Assembly: GCA_020353135.1 (NCBI GenBank)
Contig: CP070688.1
Coordinates: 3,154,743 to 3,168,680, forward strand
Source: Chloroflexota bacterium
GTDB taxonomy: Bacteria > Chloroflexota > Anaerolineae > Promineifilales > Promineifilaceae
DNA length: 13,938 nt
Direction of reading: 5' to 3'
Numbering within the stretch: position 1 is the first letter of the stretch; every line of letters begins with the position of its first letter. The notes below the pieces were generated by a model, which saw only the letters and a list, made by a program, of their open reading frames with translations, was not told where the DNA came from and made no database searches. Of the stretch, positions 1 through 5,469 are shown piece after piece. Both the position numbers and the translations under genes were made by a program.

Positions 1-1205
1 CCCGCAATCTGATGAGCGACCTCGGCATGCCTTTGGCCGCCATCATGGCTGGCATTATCGCCATTCCAATTGGATTCGCGGCCGGCTTCTTCTTGACCGG
101 TTGGCTGGTAGGTTTGTCAGAGACGGCCGTCGAAAACTCCTGGATCGGCCTGGTGGTTTTGCTAGTTACGGTCGGGCTGATTTTTGCGCTCCTGCGTTTA
201 GGCCCGCGCATGTTTGACGAGGAGGATCCCCCACTGGAAACTAGGATCTTGACCGGCATCCGGGTATTGCTGGTTCTGCTGCTGGCCGTTTTTGCCACGG
301 CGGTCCTGGCCCAACTGGGCGTGATAGCCGGCCTCTGGATTGACGAAAACCTCGGGATCCTGAGCTTCGTCGGCAATTTCATTTTCGTCTGTTCAGATGT
401 CTTGCGGGTCTTCTTGCCGTCGTTGGTCGGCTTCATAGTCGCGCTGGTCGTCGCAACCTACGCCAGTCGCTACGGTCAGGAAGCGACTTTCCATCTTAGC
501 GAATCGGTGGCCCGTCTGCTCACCGCGGTGCTGACCGCACTGGGTGGGGCCATATTGATCTTCGGCGTGCTCTACGCCCTGTGGTGGATTAACTTCTTGG
601 GCTTCTACGAGGCGCTTGCCGAGGAAGACGCCATAGCCACCTTGGGTATAGCCGCCTTGATATCCGGCGGCGTACTGGGCCTATTGTCGCTAATTTCGAA
701 ATCAAAGCGGCAGTACCCGGTTGGCATGGTGACCTATACGATCACGCGCACGATCCTTAATACTCTGCGGGCCATTGAACCGGTCATCATGGGCTTCGTG
801 CTCGTAGTCTGGGTCGGCATCGGCCCCTTCGCAGGTGTCCTGGCGCTGATGCTCCACTCCATCGCCGATCTGGGCAAACTATTCTCCGAACAAGTTGAGA
901 ATATCGACCAGGGACCGTTGGAAGCGGTCACGGCCACTGGGGCGAACCGGTTACAAACTATCAATTTCGCCGTCATTCCCCAGATCGTGCCCCACTACAT
1001 CGCCTTCATTTTCTATCGTTGGGACATAAATGTCCGCATGTCGACCATCATCGGTTTCGTGGGCGGCGGCGGCATCGGCCTGATCCTATTCCGGGCCACC
1101 AACCAGCTGCGTTATCGCGAGGCGGCGGTCATGGTCATAGCCATTGCCTTGGTCGTAACGATCCTGGATTACATCAGTTCACGCATTCGGAAACAGATCA
1201 TTTAA
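1..1205 (+). CDS. phnE: PhnE-type ABC transporter permease, extended form (5' end outside window)
   Basis: Integral membrane permease of a phosphonate or phosphate-ester ABC importer of the PhnCDE class. The frame is open from base 3, and the first visible residues RNLM match the FLAARNLM motif in the middle of the next gene. The ATG at 12 is therefore internal and the true start lies upstream. The C-terminal ~150 residues carry the PhnE signature: LRAIEPVIMG, GPFAGVLAL, GKLFSEQ, then the EAA-type loop (EAVTATGANRLQ...IPQIVP) that contacts the ATPase, and STIIGFVGGGGIG. Between RNLM and the LNTLRAIEP block lie about 230 residues with several hydrophobic segments, absent from ordinary ~270-residue PhnE. 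The downstream neighbour, 27 bp away, is a close paralogue, so the two likely form one operon and possibly a heterodimeric channel. The ATPase and binding-protein genes are presumably upstream. The substrate cannot be told from sequence. Confidence 0.9.
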   Translation, partial: RNLMSDLGMPLAAIMAGIIAIPIGFAAGFFLTGWLVGLSETAVENSWIGLVVLLVTVGLIFALLRLGPRMFDEEDPPLETRILTGIRVLLVLLLAVFATAVLAQLGVIAGLWIDENLGILSFVGNFIFVCSDVLRVFLPSLVGFIVALVVATYASRYGQEATFHLSESVARLLTAVLTALGGAILIFGVLYALWWINFLGFYEALAEEDAIATLGIAALISGGVLGLLSLISKSKRQYPVGMVTYTITRTILNTLRAIEPVIMGFVLVVWVGIGPFAGVLALMLHSIADLGKLFSEQVENIDQGPLEAVTATGANRLQTINFAVIPQIVPHYIAFIFYRWDINVRMSTIIGFVGGGGIGLILFRATNQLRYREAAVMVIAIALVVTILDYISSRIRKQII

Positions 1206-1232
1206 GGTCAGCAGAACCTTGGAAGCTTACCC

Positions 1233-2744
1233 ATGAGCGAACTCACCGCCAAAAGAGCCGGCCGGAATCTGGTCAGAACCATCTTGATCATACTGGCCAT
1301 CCTGCTGGTTTACGCTATTGCCGTGCAGGCCACCGACATCAGCCTGACCAAACCGCTGGATTCGGAGCGGCAGGAAAGCCTGATCCGCGTCCTGCGACTT
1401 CTCGCCGACCCGGATATCGTCAGAACTGATGAGGTCACAGGAGATGTGATCCTCAGCGAAGCGACCAGGATTACGATCGAGCGCATCATCGAAACGATCT
1501 TCATGGCCCTGCTGGCCTCCACTATCGGCACGATCCTGGCCGTGCCCATCTCGTTTTTGGCCGCGCGTAACTTGATGGAGCCCATTACGGCACCCCTGGC
1601 GTCCATCATGGCCGCTATCGTCGCCGCGCCCATTGGCGGCTGGATCGGCCTTCGGATTACAGGTCTGTTAACCGACCTGGCGGCCGAGGTTACAGACCAG
1701 CTTTTGATTGGGGTGATCGTGCTGTTGGTCACGGCCGGTTTACTGTGGCTGGTCCTTCGTCTGGGCCGGCCGATGGTCAGCGTCGACGAGCCGACAACTG
1801 GCGAGAAGGTGATCGCCGCCATACGAACGCTGATCATCCTGCTCCTGCTGACCTTTGGCATCGCCGTATTCGCCCAAATCGGCCTGGAGATCGGTGCCTC
1901 GCTGGAGGAGAACCTGGGACCTTTCGGCTTTTTGGGCAACTTCATCTTCGTAATCTCCGACGTGCTGCGCCTGTTCCTGCCGGCCGTCGCCGCCTTGCTT
2001 GTCGCTGTCGTAGCTGCTTCGTATGGCGGCCGCTATGGACAGGAGGCGGTGCTGAGCTGGAGTCAAGCGCCGGCCCGCCTGTTGACGGCCGTCCTGACTT
2101 TCGCCGGCATGGCCATCGTCATATTCGCCGTCGGTTCAGCCTTGAACTGGCTGTACCAGTTTGATAATCCCGAGAACTGGACGACCATTCCGGCGTTAGT
2201 CGGCGGCGGAGCGTCCGCGATTGGCTCGCTGGCCCTGCCGCCTAAACGGCCGTTCAACATCGGCTTCGCCATCTACACCGTGATGCGCAGCATCCTGAAT
2301 GTCCTGCGAGCCATTGAGCCGCTGATCATGGGCATCGTCTTCGTGGTTTGGGTCAGCCTGGGGCCATTCGCCGGCATCATGGCCCTGACCTTGCACTCCA
2401 TCGCCGCCCTGGGCAAGCTTTTCTCTGAGCAGGTCGAGGGCATTGACGACGGGCCGGTGGAGGCTGTCCTGGCTACCGGCGCCAGCCGGCTGCAGATGGT
2501 AGTTTACGCAGTCGTCCCCCAAATCGTGCCACCCTTCACCGCCTTCGCCCTTTACCGGTGGGACATCAACGTGCGTATGTCGACCATCATCGGCTTCGTC
2601 GGCGGCGGCGGCATCGGCTTCGTTCTCAGCCAAAATATTCAGCAGCTGCGCTATCGACAGGCCGCCGTCATGATGCTTGCCATCGCCATCGTCGTAGCCA
2701 CGCTGGACTACGCCAGCTCGAAGATCCGCAGCCGAATTATCTAG
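1233..2744 (+). CDS. phnE: PhnE-type ABC transporter permease, extended 503-residue form
   Basis: Second permease of the same phosphonate-class importer, complete. GGAAG about 10 bases before the ATG serves as ribosome binding site. Order: transmembrane helix at ~13-31, an extracytoplasmic stretch to ~85, a helix leading to FLAARNLM (108-115), an insert of about 230 residues (~117-345) with around five hydrophobic segments, then the conserved C-terminal PhnE core: LNVLRAIEPLIMG (355-367), GPFAGIMAL (377-385), EAA loop EAVLATGASRLQ...VPQIVP (410-433), STIIGFVGGGGIG (450-462). Ordinary PhnE is ~270 residues, so the excess matches the insert. The gene before it shares the insert, the LGNFIFV-SDVLR-FLP block, RYGQEA and RLLTAVLT, so the pair arose by duplication after the insert was gained. 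Family assignment is firm; transport of phosphonate rather than phosphate or another ester is inferred from family only. Confidence 0.92.
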   Translation: MSELTAKRAGRNLVRTILIILAILLVYAIAVQATDISLTKPLDSERQESLIRVLRLLADPDIVRTDEVTGDVILSEATRITIERIIETIFMALLASTIGTILAVPISFLAARNLMEPITAPLASIMAAIVAAPIGGWIGLRITGLLTDLAAEVTDQLLIGVIVLLVTAGLLWLVLRLGRPMVSVDEPTTGEKVIAAIRTLIILLLLTFGIAVFAQIGLEIGASLEENLGPFGFLGNFIFVISDVLRLFLPAVAALLVAVVAASYGGRYGQEAVLSWSQAPARLLTAVLTFAGMAIVIFAVGSALNWLYQFDNPENWTTIPALVGGGASAIGSLALPPKRPFNIGFAIYTVMRSILNVLRAIEPLIMGIVFVVWVSLGPFAGIMALTLHSIAALGKLFSEQVEGIDDGPVEAVLATGASRLQMVVYAVVPQIVPPFTAFALYRWDINVRMSTIIGFVGGGGIGFVLSQNIQQLRYRQAAVMMLAIAIVVATLDYASSKIRSRII

Positions 2745-2778
2745 TCGTCGCGACTCGGCCGCCGGCATTGATATGCCG
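2743..2778 (+). terminator. Two small hairpins after the permease gene, weak terminator candidate
   Basis: AGTCG-TCG-CGACT (2743-2755) starts at the stop codon and CGGCAT-TGAT-ATGCCG (2763-2778) follows. Neither has a T-tract, so intrinsic termination is doubtful; they may simply protect the 3' end of the transcript. Confidence 0.25.
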
Positions 2779-2918
2779 TGCACGTAACCCAAACCGGCTC
2801 TAACCAATTCCACATGCCTTCCGGTAAGGGCGCCTGGACCGCCAAGCATTGCAGCCGGGACCAGAGAGACTCCCCTCTGCTCCTTCGCTCCTCTGCCCCT
2901 CTGATCGCCAGCCTCTCG

Positions 2919-2949
2919 CCCCAGCGACCGACCCCCGGTCCCCAGCCCC
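2919..2949 (-). other. Potential G-quadruplex (minus strand) / i-motif (plus strand)
   Basis: On the plus strand four C-tracts occur in 31 bases: CCCC 2919-2922, CCCCC 2932-2936, CCCC 2940-2943 and CCCC 2946-2949. On the minus strand this gives four G-tracts of at least four bases with loops of 2, 3 and 9. That fits a four-tetrad quadruplex with one long loop. For the glycosyltransferase promoter downstream it lies upstream; for read-through from phnE it would be on the template strand. Confidence 0.4.
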
Positions 2950-3010
2950 GTACGCGAAGCGGACGCTTGTGACATCCCCGATCCCAATTTTAGGAAGAGA
3001 TAAGAAACCC

Positions 3011-3039
3011 TTGGGAGCCTCGCCAAGAGATAATAAGAT
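3011..3039 (+). promoter_or_regulatory. Candidate sigma-70-like promoter of the glycosyltransferase pair
   Basis: TTGGGA (3011-3016) and TAAGAT (3034-3039) each match 4 of 6 consensus bases and are 17 bp apart. Transcription would begin near 3046, leaving a leader of about 78 bases. The repeated AAGAGATAA words lie at and around it and could be operator half-sites. Supported by pattern only. Confidence 0.3.
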
Positions 3040-3123
3040 ACATCCGAGAAGAGATTTGTCCTTCGCCCGTTAAGGTCGGCGGCAAGTCGGGGAGATACAT
3101 TTCTCCAAATCTATGATAACAAC

Positions 3124-4053
3124 ATGTTAGACCTCGCCGTAATCATCGTAAGCTGGAATGTGCGCGACTACCTGGCTGATTGCCTGCGCTCGGTATATAC
3201 GGATCTCGATCGCTGCGACTTGCGCGGCGAAGTCTGGGTGATCGACAACAACTCCACTGACGGCACCCAGGAACTGCTGCGCGACGTCTTCACCAACACC
3301 CAGCTGATCGTCAACGAGGACAATCCTGGTTTTGGCGCAGCCAACAACCAGGGCATGTCGGCCGCCGCTTCAACTGACCATCAAGGTCCCCGTTATTTCC
3401 TGCTGCTCAACCCCGACACCCTGGTCCGGCCGGGCGCCTTGGGCCACCTGGTAGGCAGCATGGACGCGCTGCCCGAGGCCGGCCTGGCCGGCGCGCGGTT
3501 GATCTACGCTGACGGCCGTTTCCAGCAAAGCGCCTTCCGCTTCCCTGGCCTGGCCCAGCTGACCTTTGATCTCTACCCGCTACCTGATCGGCTATACGAA
3601 AGCCGCCTCAACGGCCGCTATCCCCGACGGCGCTCCAAACCCAACTCCTCTCCTTTTCCGGTCGACCATACCCTTGGCGCGGCCATGATGGTTAGGAGTG
3701 ATGTGGCTGAAGCTACCGGCGGTTTTGACGAGTCCTTCCACATGTACTGCGAAGAGATCGACTGGTGTTGGCGCATCCGCAGCGCCGGCTGGGCCGTTTA
3801 TAGCGTGCCCAAGGCCGAAATCGTCCACTTCGGCGGCCTGAGTACCAGGCAAATCCCGGCCCGATCGGTCGTCAATCTGTGGCGCAGCCGGGCCCATCTC
3901 TATCGTCGCCATCATGGCCGCCTGAAGTTCGCTCTCGCCCGGCGCCTGGTCAAGGCCGGCATGAACCGCAAAGCCGCCAAGGCCAGCTCCCAGGATCTAC
4001 AGACCGCCTATCGCGAGGCGGCCGCCATCTGGCAAAACTCCGTGCGCCCTTGA
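3124..4053 (+). CDS. Family 2 glycosyltransferase (WbbL/rhamnosyltransferase-like)
   Basis: Cytoplasmic or membrane-associated GT-A fold enzyme that transfers a sugar from a nucleotide-activated donor to a growing glycan, as in O-antigen, exopolysaccharide or cell-wall polymer synthesis. Visible motifs: LAVIIVSWNVRDYL (4-17) as the first nucleotide-binding strand, VIDNNSTDGT (39-48), NPGFGAANNQG (67-77), LLLNPDT (93-99; the NPD takes the place of the metal-binding DXD), and GGFDESFHMYCEEIDWCWR (199-217), containing the ED-type acceptor/base motif. The length of 309 is normal for the family. No transmembrane segment is apparent. No clear Shine-Dalgarno precedes the ATG; GGGGAGA lies too far off, inside a small inverted repeat. 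A second glycosyltransferase follows after 15 bases, so the two probably act on the same polymer. Donor and acceptor cannot be assigned from sequence. Confidence 0.9.
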   Translation: MLDLAVIIVSWNVRDYLADCLRSVYTDLDRCDLRGEVWVIDNNSTDGTQELLRDVFTNTQLIVNEDNPGFGAANNQGMSAAASTDHQGPRYFLLLNPDTLVRPGALGHLVGSMDALPEAGLAGARLIYADGRFQQSAFRFPGLAQLTFDLYPLPDRLYESRLNGRYPRRRSKPNSSPFPVDHTLGAAMMVRSDVAEATGGFDESFHMYCEEIDWCWRIRSAGWAVYSVPKAEIVHFGGLSTRQIPARSVVNLWRSRAHLYRRHHGRLKFALARRLVKAGMNRKAAKASSQDLQTAYREAAAIWQNSVRP

Positions 4054-4068
4054 GGCGCTTCCTCAGGC

Positions 4069-4887
4069 ATGGACTCACCTTCGCCAGGTAATTCTTCCAC
4101 CCCGGCCGCTGCTGGTCGCTCTATCACCTTAGCGGCCGTAATTCTAACCTACAACGAGGCCCGGCACATCGCCGAATGCGTCGACAGTTTACGCTGGGCC
4201 GACCAGGTTGTTGTCTTCGATTCATTCAGCGAAGACGAGACGATCGAACTAGCTCGCCAGGCGGGCGCGGCCATTGGCCAGGCGACGTTCGAGAATTACG
4301 CCCAGCAGCGCAATGCCGCCCTGGATTTTGTGGCCTCAGGCGGGGACCGCCTCGTGGGCGTCGACTGGGTGTTTTTTGTAGACGCCGACGAAAGAGGAAC
4401 AGTTGAGCTTGGGGATGAGATTCGCCAGGTCACTGAACAACGGCCGGAAGCGGGCTGGTTTGTCCCCCGCCACAATTACATTTTTGGCCGCCTAACCACC
4501 GGCGCCGGCTGGTACCCGGACTATCAATTGCGTTTACTGAGACTTGGCAAGGCCAATTACGAGCGGCCGGTGCACGAGGTGGCCGTCGTCGAGGGCGACA
4601 TTGGTTACTTACGAAATGCCCTGGTCCATTACAACTACGACGACCCGGCCCATTTTCATGCCAAGCAACAGAAGTACACCGATTACGACGCTACAATACT
4701 CAAACAGCAGGGCATCAGGCCCAAAGCTTACACCCCGTATTCGCAGGCGTTGCGGCAATTCTGGTGGCGGTTCGGTTCCCTCAAGGGCTATCGAGATGGC
4801 CCGCACGGTTTTCGCCTGAGCGTTTACCTGGCCTATTATGAGTGGCTGAAGTATCGACGACTCGCAGCCCTCTGGCGAACTACCTAA
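4069..4887 (+). CDS. Family 2 glycosyltransferase (WaaE/KdtX-like)
   Basis: Second GT-A glycosyltransferase, 272 residues, from the subgroup that includes LPS-core beta-glucosyltransferases such as WaaE. After a Ser/Pro/Ala-rich stretch of about 20 residues comes AAVILTYNEARHI (22-34), VVVFDSFSEDET (47-58), a Q-R-N-A-A region (80-84), DWVFFVDADE (99-108) with the metal-binding DAD, GWYPDYQLRLLR (147-158), and RPVHE (166-170), which are typical of this subgroup. The aromatic/basic C-terminus (FWWRFGSLKGYRDG, then a Tyr-rich helix to WLKYRR) usually lies at the membrane surface. The N-terminal extension has no good alternative start inside it, and no Shine-Dalgarno is seen, so translation may be coupled to the upstream gene 15 bases away. 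The gene is the last plus-strand one and converges on the next gene with 54 bases between. Substrates are unknown. Confidence 0.9.
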   Translation: MDSPSPGNSSTPAAAGRSITLAAVILTYNEARHIAECVDSLRWADQVVVFDSFSEDETIELARQAGAAIGQATFENYAQQRNAALDFVASGGDRLVGVDWVFFVDADERGTVELGDEIRQVTEQRPEAGWFVPRHNYIFGRLTTGAGWYPDYQLRLLRLGKANYERPVHEVAVVEGDIGYLRNALVHYNYDDPAHFHAKQQKYTDYDATILKQQGIRPKAYTPYSQALRQFWWRFGSLKGYRDGPHGFRLSVYLAYYEWLKYRRLAALWRTT

Positions 4888-4941
4888 TCTGGGTCGGTCC
4901 AGAACAGGGCCTCAAATTGGCCGGCCGTATTCGCCGATGAA

Positions 4942-5184
4942 TCAAACCAGCTGAGTTTCACGCCCGCCGTCCCGCAGCAACTCCCAGGTCATCGTGTCCG
5001 GGCGCAGCCGGATCCGCCGGACGCCGCCTTCAGGAAACATGATCAGCACATGCCGGCCGAGATGGTCCTGCCACTGTCGCCCCTGTTCGACGGTCAGCCA
5101 ACGGCCGTCGAAAAAAATGCGCCGGACCTTCAGCGTTCCATCGGCCTCAAACTGGCAATCTACCCCGATCTGACTATCTGGCAT
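4942..5184 (-). CDS. Small conserved-looking hypothetical protein, 80 residues
   Basis: I do not recognise the family. The start at 5184 is chosen because AGGAGA lies 7 bases upstream of its ATG; a GTG at 5202 in the same frame has no such site. The protein is soluble, with no signal or membrane segment. It alternates short hydrophobic strands and turns: VDCQFEADGTLKVRRIFFDG, WLTVEQGRQWQDHLGRHVLI, then VRRIRLRPDTMTWELLRDG. This suggests a compact beta-rich domain with Trp residues at 29, 38 and 67. There is one Cys, at 10. The good ribosome binding site, normal codon composition and dense pattern of D-G-R-W type motifs argue that it is a real gene. It lies downstream of the twin-hairpin array and would be read from the same strand as the membrane glycosyltransferase, but there are 285 bases between them. 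Confidence 0.65.
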   Translation of the reverse strand: MPDSQIGVDCQFEADGTLKVRRIFFDGRWLTVEQGRQWQDHLGRHVLIMFPEGGVRRIRLRPDTMTWELLRDGGRETQLV

Positions 5185-5191
5185 TAGAACT

Positions 5192-5197
5192 TCTCCT
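5192..5197 (-). promoter_or_regulatory. Ribosome binding site deciding the start of the 80-residue protein
   Basis: AGGAGA on the minus strand with 7 bases to the ATG ending at 5184. It fixes the start six codons inside the longest open frame. Confidence 0.7.
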
Positions 5198-5221
5198 GCC
5201 ACCCGAACCCCAAAATAGTTG

Positions 5222-5469
5222 GCTGATTTTGCAAATCAGCGGCGAAATACAATTTCGCCTCTTCTGCTAGCCAATTTTGCAAATCAGTGCTGATTCTACG
5301 AATCAGCGGTGAAATGCAATTTCGCCTCTACTGTTGGCTGATTTTGCAAATCAGCGGCGAAATGCAATATCGCATCTACTGCTGACTGATTTTGCTATCA
5401 GCGGTGAAATGCAATTTCGCCTCTACTGTTGGCTGAATTTGCAATTCAGCGGTGAAATGCAATTTCACC
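5222..5469. repeat. Tandem array of twin hairpins, 48-bp period, with compensatory changes
   Basis: Each 48-bp unit has hairpin a (consensus GCTGATTTTGCAAATCAGC, 8-bp stem, TGC loop), directly followed by hairpin b (GGCGAAATGCAATTTCGCC, 8-bp stem, GCA loop) and a 10-base spacer near TCTACTGTTG. Hairpin a copies: 5222-5240, a degenerate half copy around 5270-5287, 5289-5307, 5337-5355, ~5385-5402 (one base lost, stem of 5), 5432-5450. Hairpin b copies: 5241-5259, 5308-5326, 5356-5374 (two mismatches), 5403-5421, 5451-5469. Stem changes are paired: closing T-A to C-G in the copy at 5289, T-A to A-T in the copy at 5432, and in hairpin b a C-G to T.G to T-A series. The array begins at the stop codon of the glycosyltransferase gene and ends 37 bases before the start of the 80-residue gene. 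There are no unique spacers, so it is not CRISPR. Confidence 0.93.

Larger units (their letters stand above)
2745..3123. other. 379-bp gene-free region between transporter and glycosyltransferase genes
   Basis: No convincing coding frame is seen. From the left it holds the small hairpins after phnE, a pyrimidine-rich run (about 2873-2902, variations on CTCCTCTGC), and a C-block (2919-2949). The right third is AT-richer, with AAGAGATAA at 2995-3003 and again at 3025-3033 and a related AAGAGATTT at 3049-3057. A short inverted repeat GGAGA/TCTCC (3091-3095 and 3102-3106) lies 18 bases before the next start codon. The composition shift marks the right third as the likely promoter and leader of the glycosyltransferase pair. 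Confidence 0.6.

Noticed and set aside
12..14. ATG at 12 as the start of the first permease
   Set aside because: The frame is open to the window edge and the residues just before it (RNL) belong to the conserved AARNLM motif, so the gene starts outside.
2196..3026. Minus-strand open frame of 276 codons opposite phnE and the gap after it
   Set aside because: It covers the conserved PhnE core in antisense and has a Gly/Asp/His-rich composition typical of shadow frames in GC-rich DNA.
4888..4941. Bidirectional terminator between the convergent glycosyltransferase and the 80-residue gene
   Set aside because: Only short GGCC pairings are seen, with no stable stem followed by a T-tract on either strand.
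5222..5469. CRISPR array
   Set aside because: Repeats are contiguous with a fixed 10-base spacer of nearly constant sequence; there are no unique spacers and no cas genes.
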